Source of the DNA: Namhaeicola sp039714555
GTDB lineage: Bacteria; Bacteroidota; Bacteroidia; Flavobacteriales; Flavobacteriaceae
DNA length: 62,149 nucleotides
Assembly (NCBI GenBank): GCA_039714555.1
Contig: JBDLJB010000013.1
Span: 1-62,149 of the forward strand
Direction: 5' to 3'
The position numbers were made by a program, and so were the translations under genes. The notes below the pieces were generated by a model that ran no database searches, was not told the origin of the DNA, and saw only the letters and a list, made by a program, of their open reading frames with translations. Positions 34,425-43,414 of this stretch are shown here, piece by piece. Every line of letters begins with the position of its first letter. The first letter of the stretch is position 1.

Positions 34425-35774
34425 ATGTCAAAAGACATTAAAATTAAAAACGGCTTAACAATTAAGCTTAAAGGAAAGGCGCAGCAAAAATTATCTTCAG
34501 TATCTCGCTCAAATACATATGTAATTAAACCATCAAATTTTTACGGTATTATTCCCAAAATGACTGTTAAAGTTGGGGAAAAAGTGCAAGTTGGTGATGT
34601 AGTGTTTTATGCCAAACACAATGATCAAATTAAATTTACTTCACCTGTTAGTGGTGTTATTAAAGAGATTATTCGTGGTGCCAAACGTAAAATTTTATCG
34701 ATTGAAATTACAGCTGATGTAAAAGATACTTATAAAGATTTTGGTGCTAAAGAACTAAATAATTTAACTGCACCCCAAGTTAAAGAGTTATTACTTCAAA
34801 GTGGTTGCTGGGCTTATATTAAACAACGTCCCTATAATATCATTGCAAATCCTGATGAACAACCAAAAGCAATCTTTATTTCGGCTTATGCTACTGCACC
34901 TTTAGCTGCAAACATTGATTTCACGTTGTCAGGGAGAGAAAATGAATTTCAAGCTGGTATTGATGTTTTATCAAAATTAACTGAAGGGAAAGTACATTTA
35001 TCTGTCAATTCAAAAATTTCTTCTTTTTTGAATGAGGTTCAAGGTGTTTCTATACACAAAGTTTCAGGTAAACATCCTGCAGGTAATGTAGGTGTTCAAA
35101 TTTCAAAAGTTGATCCGGTAAATGTTGGTGAAAGAGTTTGGGTAGTACAACCGCAAGATGTTGCCATAATTGGAAAATTATTCTTAACAGGCAAAAATGA
35201 TCCAACAAAAATAATAGCAATTGGAGGCTCACAAGTTGAAGATCCTCAATATTATACAGTCATCCAAGGTGCTCAGATAAAAGATATTGTTAAAGATAAA
35301 TTGGTTGATGAAAAGAATAGAATTATTAGTGGAAACCCATTAACAGGTGATGCTGTTGTAGCAAATGATCCTATAGGGTTTTACGATGATCTTATTACAG
35401 TTTTACCTGAAGGTGATCACTATAGTTTCTTTGGTTGGATGCCATTTTTTGGAAACGATAAATTTAGTATGTCACGTACCTTTTTCTCGTTCTTAACTCC
35501 AAACAAAGAATACAAACTTGATACAAATTTAAATGGAGAAGATAGGGCAATGGTTGTTACAGGTGAAATGGAAAAGGTGATGCCAATAGATATTTACCCT
35601 ATGCAATTGCTCAAAGCAACATTGGTAGGGGATATTGAAAAAATGGAAAATTTGGGAATTTACGAAGTAGCACCCGAAGATTTTGCTTTAATTGATTATG
35701 TGAGTTCATCAAAAATTGAAGCACAGGATATTATCCGTCAAGGTATAGATTTAATGATTAAAGAAGTAGGCTAA
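34425..35774 (+). CDS. nqrA: Na+-translocating NADH:quinone reductase subunit A
   Basis: Peripheral subunit of 449 residues of the Na+-NQR complex, which oxidises NADH, reduces quinone and pumps Na+. The N terminus, IKIKNGLTIKLKGKAQQKL, and the barrel-sandwich segment KVGEKVQVGDVVFYAK...PVSGVIKEIIRGAKRKILSIEI are characteristic. RPYNIIANPDEQPKAIFISAYATAPLA and the C-terminal MPIDIYPMQLLKA are also typical. Length is normal. First gene of nqrABCDEF; nqrB starts immediately after the stop. Confidence 0.97.
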   Translation: MSKDIKIKNGLTIKLKGKAQQKLSSVSRSNTYVIKPSNFYGIIPKMTVKVGEKVQVGDVVFYAKHNDQIKFTSPVSGVIKEIIRGAKRKILSIEITADVKDTYKDFGAKELNNLTAPQVKELLLQSGCWAYIKQRPYNIIANPDEQPKAIFISAYATAPLAANIDFTLSGRENEFQAGIDVLSKLTEGKVHLSVNSKISSFLNEVQGVSIHKVSGKHPAGNVGVQISKVDPVNVGERVWVVQPQDVAIIGKLFLTGKNDPTKIIAIGGSQVEDPQYYTVIQGAQIKDIVKDKLVDEKNRIISGNPLTGDAVVANDPIGFYDDLITVLPEGDHYSFFGWMPFFGNDKFSMSRTFFSFLTPNKEYKLDTNLNGEDRAMVVTGEMEKVMPIDIYPMQLLKATLVGDIEKMENLGIYEVAPEDFALIDYVSSSKIEAQDIIRQGIDLMIKEVG

Positions 35775-36917
35775 ATGAAATTTTTAAGAAAACAAATAGA
35801 TAAAGTAAAACCTCTTTTTGAAAAAGGAGGTAAGTACGAGAAATTTGGTCCCGCTTTTGGCGGATTTGAGACTTTTTTATATGTACCTAATCATACTACT
35901 AAAAAAGGTGCGCATATTCGCGATGGTGTTGATCTAAAAAGAGTCATGATGATCGTGGTACTGGCTTTGTTGCCTGCACTAATTTTTGGTACCTGGAATA
36001 TTGGTTACCAAAATATGGGTGAAGGTCATAGCTTTTGGGAATATTTTAGCTTTGGTGGTATTAGAATTTTACCAATGATCATAATCTCTTATGGTGTTGG
36101 TTTAGGAATTGAATTTGTTTATGCAATATTTAGAGGGCATTCAGTAAATGAAGGTTATTTGGTAACAGGATTGTTGATTCCTTTGATCATGCCAATTGAT
36201 ATGCCTTTATGGATGCTTACTGTTTCTGTAGTTTTTGCTGTGATCATTGGTAAAGAAGCCTTTGGAGGTACCGGTATGAATATATTAAATCCTGCTCTAG
36301 TTGCTCGTGCTTTTGCATTATTTTCGTATGCTCCGTTTATGTCGGGTAATACTGTTTGGGTTGCCGATTCAGTTGCTGATGGAGTATCTGGTGAAACAGT
36401 TTTGGGAACTTTAGGTGCTAACAATATGCCTTCTACCAGTGTTTATGATATGTTTATGGGCTTTATGCCGGGCTCAATTGGTGAAACCTCGGTTTTAATG
36501 ATATTATTAGGTGCTGCATTTTTACTCTTTACAGGAATTGCTAGTTGGAGAATTATGCTTTCATCTCTTATAGGGGCATCTCTTATGGGATTCATATTTA
36601 ATTTAATCGGTAGTGAAACCAATGCCTTATTTAATTTTCCTTGGTGGCAACATTTATTGGTTGGTGGATTTGCTTTTGGTATTGTTTTTATGGCAACTGA
36701 TCCGGTAACGGCAGCACAAACTACTAAAGGTAAATGGATTTACGGATTTTTAATTGGAGTTTTTGCCATACTGATTCGTGTAATAAATCCAACATTACCT
36801 GAAGGTATGATGATGGCAATTCTACTGATGAATGTATTTGCTCCAACAATTGATCATTATGTAATTGAGAGTAACATTAAAAAAAGAAAAAAACGTTTAC
36901 AAAAAGTTAAAGCGTAA
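35775..36917 (+). CDS. nqrB: Na+-NQR subunit B
   Basis: Membrane subunit of 380 residues with about nine to ten helices. It binds riboflavin and covalently carries FMN on a Thr. That site is Thr208 in DGVSGETVL, where the widely seen motif is D/N-G-x-S-G-A-T, so Glu replaces the usual Ala before the Thr. Other landmarks are RDGVDLKRVMMIVV, GGTGMNILNPALVARAFALF, WRIMLSSLIGASLMG and MATDPVTAAQTTKGKWIYG. NqrB takes part in Na+ translocation and quinone reduction. Confidence 0.96.
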   Translation: MKFLRKQIDKVKPLFEKGGKYEKFGPAFGGFETFLYVPNHTTKKGAHIRDGVDLKRVMMIVVLALLPALIFGTWNIGYQNMGEGHSFWEYFSFGGIRILPMIIISYGVGLGIEFVYAIFRGHSVNEGYLVTGLLIPLIMPIDMPLWMLTVSVVFAVIIGKEAFGGTGMNILNPALVARAFALFSYAPFMSGNTVWVADSVADGVSGETVLGTLGANNMPSTSVYDMFMGFMPGSIGETSVLMILLGAAFLLFTGIASWRIMLSSLIGASLMGFIFNLIGSETNALFNFPWWQHLLVGGFAFGIVFMATDPVTAAQTTKGKWIYGFLIGVFAILIRVINPTLPEGMMMAILLMNVFAPTIDHYVIESNIKKRKKRLQKVKA

Positions 36918-36922
36918 TTATT

Positions 36923-37618
36923 ATGGATAGAAATAGTAATATATACACATTTACTTTTGCAATAATTATGATAATTATAGTTGCTTCCGGTTTGGCATTT
37001 ACAGCAACTACATTAAAACCTTTGCAAGCTGAAAATGTTAGAAAAGAAAAAATGCAAAATATTTTGTCAACTATAGGTGTTGATGTTAGTAGAGATGATG
37101 CTTCTGCTAAATTTGATGAATTTATCAAACAACAATTGGCTTTAAATCCTGATGGAACTGTTAATGATAAAGTTGATGCATTCAAATTAGATCTAAGTAA
37201 AGAAGTGAAAAAAGATCACGATAACCAAAATTATCCTGTTTATCAAGCCGAAAAAGATGGAAAAACCTATTATGTTATTCCATTATACGGTGCAGGCCTA
37301 TGGGATGCTCTTTGGGGTTATATTGCTTTAGATAGCGATAAAAACACTATTGTTGGAGCTTCTTTTGATCATAAATCTGAAACACCTGGATTAGGAGCTG
37401 AAATAAATCAGTCTTGGTTTGAAGACCAATATATTGGTAAAAAGATTTTTGATAAAAATAATGAGTTCGTTTCTGTAAAAGCTGTAAAAGGCGGTGCAAA
37501 TGCTGATGATATACATGGAGTAGATGCAATATCCGGCGGGACAATTACTTCTGATGGTGTATCTATGATGGTTGAAGAACGTTTAAAGAATTATATACCT
37601 TATCTTAAAAATAACTAA
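36923..37618 (+). CDS. nqrC: Na+-NQR subunit C
   Basis: A protein of 231 residues with one N-terminal helix (about 7-27) and a periplasmic FMN-binding domain. The flavinylation site is Thr207 in DAISGGTITSDGV. GLWDALWGYIAL and HKSETPGLGAEI (about 151-162) are conserved NqrC/RnfG phrases. FMN is attached by ApbE, whose gene lies at 42.3 kb. It starts 5 nt after nqrB and ends 2 nt before nqrD. Confidence 0.96.
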   Translation: MDRNSNIYTFTFAIIMIIIVASGLAFTATTLKPLQAENVRKEKMQNILSTIGVDVSRDDASAKFDEFIKQQLALNPDGTVNDKVDAFKLDLSKEVKKDHDNQNYPVYQAEKDGKTYYVIPLYGAGLWDALWGYIALDSDKNTIVGASFDHKSETPGLGAEINQSWFEDQYIGKKIFDKNNEFVSVKAVKGGANADDIHGVDAISGGTITSDGVSMMVEERLKNYIPYLKNN

Positions 37619-37620
37619 TT

Positions 37621-38292
37621 ATGGCTGAAGAAAAAGAAGGCTTATTTTCAAAGAAAAATAGGACATTACTTATTGATCCTCTGGATGATAATAACCCGAT
37701 TACAGTACAAGTACTTGGTATTTGTTCTGCTTTAGCAATAACAGTGCAGTTAAAACCTGCAATTGTAATGGCATTGGCAGTATTATTTGTACTTGTTTTT
37801 AGTAATGTGATCGTATCCTTATTACGAAATTTGATACCCAATAGAATTCGAATTATTGTACAATTATTAATAGTAGCTTCTTTAGTTATTATTGTTGATC
37901 AGGTATTAAAAGCTTATGCTTATGATGTAAGTAAAGAACTTTCTGTATTTGTTGGTTTAATTATTACCAACTGTATTATCATGGGAAGATTAGAGGCTTT
38001 TGCGTTGGCAAATGGACCATGGAAAGCATTTTTAGATGGTGTAGGTAATTCTGCCGGGTATGGATTTATCCTAATAGTTGTAGCTTTTTTTAGAGAATTG
38101 TTAGGTTCTGGCAAATTAATGGGGTATGAAATTTTAGGTCATAAGGCCAAAACTGTAGCCGAATCAACCGGTTTATACCACTTTGGATATGAAAATAATG
38201 GATTCATGTTATTATCACCTATGGCATTGATAACTGTTGGTATTATTATTTGGATTCAAAGATCTAAAAATAGAAAATTGATTGAAAATTAA
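37621..38292 (+). CDS. nqrD: Na+-NQR subunit D
   Basis: Integral membrane subunit of 223 residues with six helices. The family phrases are DDNNPITVQVLGICSALAITV (about 19-39), VVSLLRNLIPNRIRIIVQLL, ITNCIIMGRLEAFALANGP (about 117-135) and NSAGYGFILIVVAFFRELLGSGKL. With NqrE it holds the intramembrane iron-sulfur centre; the Cys in TNCIIMGR is the expected ligand. Start ATG is 2 nt after the nqrC stop. Confidence 0.96.
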   Translation: MAEEKEGLFSKKNRTLLIDPLDDNNPITVQVLGICSALAITVQLKPAIVMALAVLFVLVFSNVIVSLLRNLIPNRIRIIVQLLIVASLVIIVDQVLKAYAYDVSKELSVFVGLIITNCIIMGRLEAFALANGPWKAFLDGVGNSAGYGFILIVVAFFRELLGSGKLMGYEILGHKAKTVAESTGLYHFGYENNGFMLLSPMALITVGIIIWIQRSKNRKLIEN

Positions 38293-38354
38293 AAAATGTA
38301 AAAAAATATGAGTTGATTAAATTATAACGACTCTTTTAAACTATATAAATTATC

Positions 38355-38972
38355 ATGGAAGAATTAGGAAGTTTATTTGTTAAAAGCATTTTTATTGACA
38401 ATATGGTCTTTGCATATTTTCTTGGAATGTGTTCCTATTTGGCAGTTTCAAAAACTGTAAAAACATCAGTAGGTATGGGGGCTGCAGTAATCTTTGTTTT
38501 GGTTATAACAGTTCCGGTCAACTATTTATTAGATACTTATATTTTACGCGAAGGAGCTTTAACATGGTTAGGTCCTGAATATGCAGAAATAGATCTTAGT
38601 TTTTTGAGCTTTATACTATTTATTGCAGTAATTGCTTCAATGGTGCAATTGGTTGAAATGATCGTAGAAAGATTTGCACCGGCGCTTTATGGTGCTTTAG
38701 GTATATTCTTGCCATTGATAGCAGTTAACTGTGCCATTTTAGGAGGATCGTTATTTATGCAACAAAAAAACTTTTCTACAATTACTGAGTCGGCAATTTA
38801 TGGTTTAGGTTCAGGTATTGGATGGTTTTTAGCAATTGTAGCCATCGCTTCAATTAGAGAAAAAATATCATATTCAAATGTACCTCTACCATTAAAAGGT
38901 TTGGGTATAACTTTTATCATTACAGGTTTAATGGCAATAGCCTTTATGAGCTTTTCAGGAATAAAATTATAA
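38355..38972 (+). CDS. nqrE: Na+-NQR subunit E
   Basis: Integral membrane subunit of 205 residues, paralogous to NqrD. Family phrases are FVKSIFIDNMVFAYFLGMCSYLAVSKTVKTS (Cys about 26), IAVIASMVQLVEMIVERFAPALY and PLIAVNCAILGGSLF (Cys about 119), the two Cys positions expected to ligand the intramembrane iron-sulfur centre shared with NqrD. A 62-nt gap separates it from nqrD, longer than the other gaps in the operon. Confidence 0.96.
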   Translation: MEELGSLFVKSIFIDNMVFAYFLGMCSYLAVSKTVKTSVGMGAAVIFVLVITVPVNYLLDTYILREGALTWLGPEYAEIDLSFLSFILFIAVIASMVQLVEMIVERFAPALYGALGIFLPLIAVNCAILGGSLFMQQKNFSTITESAIYGLGSGIGWFLAIVAIASIREKISYSNVPLPLKGLGITFIITGLMAIAFMSFSGIKL

Positions 38973-39096
38973 AAAATTAGTAATTACCAAGAATAATGAA
39001 ACGAACATGTAAAATAATAAAATTCAATTCACTTTTAGTGAAAAATTTATTTTACATGAAAGTTACATGTGATAGTAATAAAAAATAATAACACGC

Positions 39097-40389
39097 ATGA
39101 ATCCAATAGTTGCAAGTATAGTCTTTTCACTAATATTAGTCTTAATTTTAGTTGCAATATTATTAATTGCTAAAGCAAAGTTACTTCCATCAGGTAAAGT
39201 AAAAATATTAATCAATAAAGAAAAAGAAATCGAAGTTCCAATGGGAAGTTCGTTATTGTCAACTTTAGGAGATCAGGGGATTTTCTTACCGTCTGCTTGT
39301 GGTGGAGGTGGAACTTGCATACAGTGTGAGTGCCATGTGCAATCAGGTGGAGGAGAGGCATTACCAACTGAAACACCACATTTTACTAGAAAAGAATTGG
39401 CGTCAGGAGTACGATTGGCATGTCAGGTAAAGGTTAAAGATGATATGGAAATAACCATTCCTGAAGAAATATTTGGTATCAAAAAATTTGAAGCTACTGT
39501 TGTTTCAAATTATAACGTTGCTTCATTTATTAAAGAATTTGTTGTTGAATTACCAGAAGATATGGATTATCAAGCTGGTGGTTATATTCAAATTGAAATT
39601 CCAAAAACAGAAATAAATTATAAAGATATTGATATTACTGCTCATCCGAAAGAACATATAGGAGAACCTGAAAAATTTAAAATGGAATGGGATAATTTTA
39701 ACCTATGGCCATTAACTATGAAAAATAGTGAAAATGTAGAAAGAGCATATTCAATGGCATCTTACCCTGCTGAAGGAAGAAATGTTATGTTAAATGTTCG
39801 TATTGCCACACCACCGTGGGATAGAGCCAAAAATGGATGGATGGATGTTAATCCGGGTGTAGCTTCTTCATATATTTTTAGTAGAAAGCCTGGTGATAAA
39901 GTTATTGTATCCGGACCTTATGGAGAATTTTTTATCAATGATTCTGATGAAGAAATGTTATATGTAGGAGGTGGAGCAGGTATGGCACCAATGCGTTCTC
40001 ATTTATATCACTTATTCAAAACTTTAAAAACCGGAAGAAAAGTTACTTATTGGTACGGAGGTAGATCAAAACGAGAACTGTTTTATGTTGATCATTTTAG
40101 AGATCTTGAAAAGGAGTTCTCAAACTTTAGATTCTTTATTGTACTTTCAGAGCCTTTAGAAGAAGACAATTGGAAAGTTATGAAAGATGTTGATGATAGA
40201 GAAGGTGATGGATTCTTAGGATTTGTTCATCAAGCAGTAATTGATCAATATTTATCAAAACATGAAGCACCGGAAGATATTGAATTATATTTCTGCGGAC
40301 CACCTATGATGAATAAAGCTGTACAGAAAATGGGAGAAGATTTTGGTTTGCCGGATGAAAATATCAGATTTGATGATTTTGGAGGGTAA
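39097..40389 (+). CDS. nqrF: Na+-NQR subunit F (NADH-oxidising)
   Basis: Entry subunit of 430 residues. An N-terminal anchor helix (about 5-27) is followed by a [2Fe-2S] ferredoxin domain with LPSACGGGGTCIQCECHV (about 65-82) and the fourth Cys in RLACQVKV. Next come an FAD domain (ERAYSMASYP) and an NADH-binding domain (LYVGGGAGMAPMRSH; ELYFCGPPMMNKAV). The C terminus DENIRFDDFGG is the usual one. It is 124 nt after nqrE and is followed by an imperfect terminator hairpin. Confidence 0.97.
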   Translation: MNPIVASIVFSLILVLILVAILLIAKAKLLPSGKVKILINKEKEIEVPMGSSLLSTLGDQGIFLPSACGGGGTCIQCECHVQSGGGEALPTETPHFTRKELASGVRLACQVKVKDDMEITIPEEIFGIKKFEATVVSNYNVASFIKEFVVELPEDMDYQAGGYIQIEIPKTEINYKDIDITAHPKEHIGEPEKFKMEWDNFNLWPLTMKNSENVERAYSMASYPAEGRNVMLNVRIATPPWDRAKNGWMDVNPGVASSYIFSRKPGDKVIVSGPYGEFFINDSDEEMLYVGGGAGMAPMRSHLYHLFKTLKTGRKVTYWYGGRSKRELFYVDHFRDLEKEFSNFRFFIVLSEPLEEDNWKVMKDVDDREGDGFLGFVHQAVIDQYLSKHEAPEDIELYFCGPPMMNKAVQKMGEDFGLPDENIRFDDFGG

Positions 40390-40406
40390 TTAAAACCAAT
40401 TTAAAT

Positions 40407-40438
40407 AAAAAAGCCGTCAATTTTTTGCCGGTTTTTTT
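40407..40438 (+). terminator. Probable terminator after nqrF
   Basis: An imperfect hairpin: AAAAAA(G)CCG pairs with CGGTTTTTT with one bulged G, followed by a T-rich tail. It ends the nqr operon. Confidence 0.5.
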
Positions 40439-40519
40439 ATTGCATATAATTGATGAACTTGTGTTAAAAAATTATATAGTAATAAAAAATTATGTATTTT
40501 TATTAAATATACAAACGAT

Positions 40520-41317
40520 ATGCCCATTTGGTTAATCATATTAATAGTAATAATTTTAGCTTTTTTACTGACTAATATCGTTTTGTATTTTATTCAAGAT
40601 AGATTCATTTTTCATTCCGAAAAATTACCAAAATATTATGAGTTTTCTTTTAAAAACGAATATGATGAAATTTATTTAAAAACTGGTGATGGTAATAATT
40701 TGAATGGATTACTATTTAAACTAAAAAACCCTAAAGGTGTTATTATAATATATCACAATCATTCAGGTAATGTATTAAATACGAGTGCTACAGCAACACT
40801 TTTTAATGATTTAAATTACGATGCTTTAATAATGGATTATAGAGGATATGGAAAAAGTACCGGAAAATATAATGAGAAATCAATGTTAGATGACAGTAAA
40901 TTATGGTATGATTTTGCAAAAAAATATTATAAAGAAGATCATATCACTGTTATGGGCAGAGGAATTGGAGCAACTTTTGCAACTTTTGTGGCTTCAGAAA
41001 ATAATCCTAAACGACTTTGTTTAGGATCTCCTTTATTTAATATGAATTATACAGTAAAATTTCTTTATCCTTATTTACCTTATCAAATATTATTAAAATA
41101 CAAATTTGATACTGCTAAATATATTAAAGAAGTAAAATGTAATATTTATATTTTTCATGGAAAGCAGGATGAATTAGTTAATTATACAAATAGCGTGAAG
41201 CTCCATGAAGTAGCAAAAGAAAATTCGGAGCTAAATATTATACCTGATGGGAATCATTATAATTTGATCAATAATAAAATCGTTTTTAATAGACTTAAAG
41301 AGATATTAAGTAATTAA
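40520..41317 (+). CDS. Alpha/beta-hydrolase-fold protein lacking the nucleophile Ser
   Basis: Membrane-anchored protein of 265 residues: an N-terminal helix at about 3-24, then a hydrolase domain resembling the BEM46/YqkD-like group (GVIIIYHNHSGN oxyanion region at about 73-84, DYRGYGKSTG, and late Asp and His in HGKQDELV and DGNHYNL). At the nucleophile elbow the sequence is MGRGIGATFA, so Gly148 replaces the Ser expected in G-x-S-x-G. The codon is GGA, at least two changes from a Ser codon, so a single sequencing error does not explain it. The protein may be a non-catalytic member of the fold. A bidirectional terminator follows. Confidence 0.75.
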   Translation: MPIWLIILIVIILAFLLTNIVLYFIQDRFIFHSEKLPKYYEFSFKNEYDEIYLKTGDGNNLNGLLFKLKNPKGVIIIYHNHSGNVLNTSATATLFNDLNYDALIMDYRGYGKSTGKYNEKSMLDDSKLWYDFAKKYYKEDHITVMGRGIGATFATFVASENNPKRLCLGSPLFNMNYTVKFLYPYLPYQILLKYKFDTAKYIKEVKCNIYIFHGKQDELVNYTNSVKLHEVAKENSELNIIPDGNHYNLINNKIVFNRLKEILSN

Positions 41318-41350
41318 AAAAAGCTGATTGAAATTTCAATCAGCTTTTTT
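41317..41350. terminator. Bidirectional terminator between hydrolase and OmpA-like genes
   Basis: A perfect palindrome with 17-nt arms (...AAGCTGATTGAAA / TTTCAATCAGCTT...) and flanking A- and T-runs lies between convergent genes. Confidence 0.85.
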
Positions 41351-41374
41351 ATAGATAAAATAAATAGATATATT

Positions 41375-42202
41375 TTATTCAGGTTTTTGTTCTAAGATAT
41401 CAAAGAATTCATTTAATTTTGGTAAAATAACAATTCTTGTTCTACGATTAGTAGATCTTCCTTCAGTTGTATCATTACTTTCTAAAGGAACATATTCGCT
41501 TCTACCGGCAGCAATTAAACGACCAGGATCAACACTATAGTCATTTTGTAAAACTCTAACAACTGAAGTTGCACGCGCAACACTTAGATCCCAATTATCT
41601 TTCATACAATTTGTGCTAATTGGCACATTATCAGTATAGCCTTCAACTTGAACTTCCATTTCTGGCCTTGAAGAAATAACAGTAGCAACTTTTCCTAAAA
41701 CAGTTTTAGCCCTATCAGATACTACAGCACTTCCGGTTTTAAATAACATCTTATCAGCAATTGAAATATAAACAACCGTTTTTTCAACCTCAATTTGAAT
41801 GTCTTCATCCTGAATTCCATCTGCTAGTTCTTTTTTCAATTGGAAAGCTAAAGCAAGATTTATTGAATCTTTTCTTGTCATAGCATCGCGTACACCGTTG
41901 ATATATTTATCTTTTTCACTCAATTGTGCGATTACTTCTTTGATATTATCTGATGAAGATTGCGTTAAAACTGTTAAATTTTCAACTTGTTGTAACGAAC
42001 GTGATTTATCTTCTTTCAACGATTTGTTCATAGAGGATAGATGATCTTTTTCTATTAAACAAGATTGTAAATCGGCTTTTGCATCAACCAGATCTTGTTT
42101 TGTTACTCCATACTGATCTTCAAGTTCAGTGTATTTTTTTTGTGAAACACAGGAGCTTAAGAGAACAGATAAAGCTACTGCAGTAAAAAATAATTTTTTC
42201 AT
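41375..42202 (-). CDS. OmpA-family peptidoglycan-binding lipoprotein
   Basis: A protein of 275 residues. The lipoprotein signal ends LLSSC (Cys18). A long coiled coil (about 25-130; LEDQYGVTKQDLVDAKADL) leads to a C-terminal OmpA domain with FKTGSAVVSDRAKTVL, VEGYTDNVPI (about 192-201), NWDLSVARATSVVRVL and a closing RRTRIVI with the conserved Arg that binds diaminopimelate. It probably links the outer membrane to the cell wall. It is monocistronic. Confidence 0.88.
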   Translation of the reverse strand: MKKLFFTAVALSVLLSSCVSQKKYTELEDQYGVTKQDLVDAKADLQSCLIEKDHLSSMNKSLKEDKSRSLQQVENLTVLTQSSSDNIKEVIAQLSEKDKYINGVRDAMTRKDSINLALAFQLKKELADGIQDEDIQIEVEKTVVYISIADKMLFKTGSAVVSDRAKTVLGKVATVISSRPEMEVQVEGYTDNVPISTNCMKDNWDLSVARATSVVRVLQNDYSVDPGRLIAAGRSEYVPLESNDTTEGRSTNRRTRIVILPKLNEFFDILEQKPE

Positions 42203-42337
42203 AATATTTATTAAATTTAATTAAGTTGCTAAGATATTAATAATTTTGTTGTTTGTAAACTTTTTGAGTATTTTACGAAGACAAATTTAATATATAAATT
42301 ACCTTTGATTGTTAATTATTTTGTAATTTATTAAATA

Positions 42338-43342
42338 ATGAAAAAAATTATTCTATTAGCTTTATTATCAGTATTGTTATACGCTTGTAAGAATTCTGGT
42401 GAAATAGGAAAAATATCTCAATTAGAAGGTCAAGCCTTGGGAACTACTTTTCACATTACTTATATAGACAGTGAACATAGAAATTTTGAAAGTCAAATTG
42501 ATAGTTTATTTCATACTTTAAATAGATCATTATCTACTTATATACCTAATTCTGATATTTCAAAAATAAATAATGGAGATTCTACAATTTTAGTTGATAA
42601 GATGTTTACTGAAGTTTTTCAAAAATCTAAAAGAATTTTCGTGGAGACCAATGGTTATTTTGATCCAACTATTGGCGTTTTAGTCAATGCCTGGGGTTTT
42701 GGCCCCGGTGTGAGAATTGAAGATTTAGATTCAGTAAAAATTATAGAATTATTAAAATTTGTAGGTTTTGATAAAGTAAATATTAAAAACAATAGAGTTG
42801 ATAAAAAGTATAAAAATATTTATTTAGATTTTAATGCTATTGCAAAAGGTTATGCAGTTGATATCATTGGTAGGTTTTTTGAAGAAAATAAAATAAACAA
42901 TTATTTAGTAGAAATAGGTGGAGAAGTAAGAACAAGAGGATTAAATCAAAAGAATAAGCCATGGAAGATCGCAATAGAAAAACCAAATTTTGATGGTACG
43001 CGTTCATTCCAAACTTTTGTAAATTTGGAGAATGAATCAATTGCGACTGCAGGAAATTATAGAAAATTTAAAATTGATAAAAAAACCGGGAAAAGATATG
43101 CACATACTTTGGATACTAAATCTGGGTTTCCTAGTAAAAGTAATTTATTAAGTGCTTCAGTTATAGCAAATCTTGATTGTGCAGATGTTGATGGTTATGC
43201 CACAGCTTTAATGGCACTAGGTTTTGAGAAAAGTAAATTGTTTTTAAAAGAACATCATGAATTAAAGGCCTTTCTTATTTATATTGATAAAGATGGGGAA
43301 ATAAATACTTTTGAAGCCAATAAAATAGAATTGGTGAAGTAA
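42338..43342 (+). CDS. apbE: FAD:protein FMN transferase (ApbE)
   Basis: Periplasmic lipoprotein of 334 residues (signal ending LLYAC, Cys16) that attaches FMN covalently to Thr of flavoproteins. Family motifs are EGQALGTTFHITY (about 28-40), LNRSLSTYIPNSDISKIN, YFDPTIGVLVNAWGFGP, YLDFNAIAKGYAVDIIG, YLVEIGGEVRTRG and the metal-site segment AHTLDTKSGFP plus ASVIANLDCADVDGYATALMALG. Its obvious substrates are NqrB and NqrC encoded just upstream. A TACCTTTG -7-like box lies at 42300-42307. A bidirectional terminator follows. Confidence 0.94.
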   Translation: MKKIILLALLSVLLYACKNSGEIGKISQLEGQALGTTFHITYIDSEHRNFESQIDSLFHTLNRSLSTYIPNSDISKINNGDSTILVDKMFTEVFQKSKRIFVETNGYFDPTIGVLVNAWGFGPGVRIEDLDSVKIIELLKFVGFDKVNIKNNRVDKKYKNIYLDFNAIAKGYAVDIIGRFFEENKINNYLVEIGGEVRTRGLNQKNKPWKIAIEKPNFDGTRSFQTFVNLENESIATAGNYRKFKIDKKTGKRYAHTLDTKSGFPSKSNLLSASVIANLDCADVDGYATALMALGFEKSKLFLKEHHELKAFLIYIDKDGEINTFEANKIELVK

Positions 43343-43352
43343 TTATGGTATC

Positions 43353-43394
43353 AAAAATGCCGGATCTTTATTAAAACAAGATCCGACATTTTTT
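43353..43394. terminator. Bidirectional terminator between apbE and yceI-like genes
   Basis: AAAAATGCCGGATCTT pairs with AAGATCCGACATTTTT across a 10-nt loop with one mismatch, with a T-run on the right. Confidence 0.7.
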
Positions 43395-43414
43395 CATCAA
43401 CCTAAAATTAACTT

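Noticed and set aside
40520..41317. Calling the hydrolase a pseudogene because of the missing Ser
   Set aside because: The frame is intact, Asp and His are kept and the gene has a strong terminator, so it is more likely a functional non-classical member.
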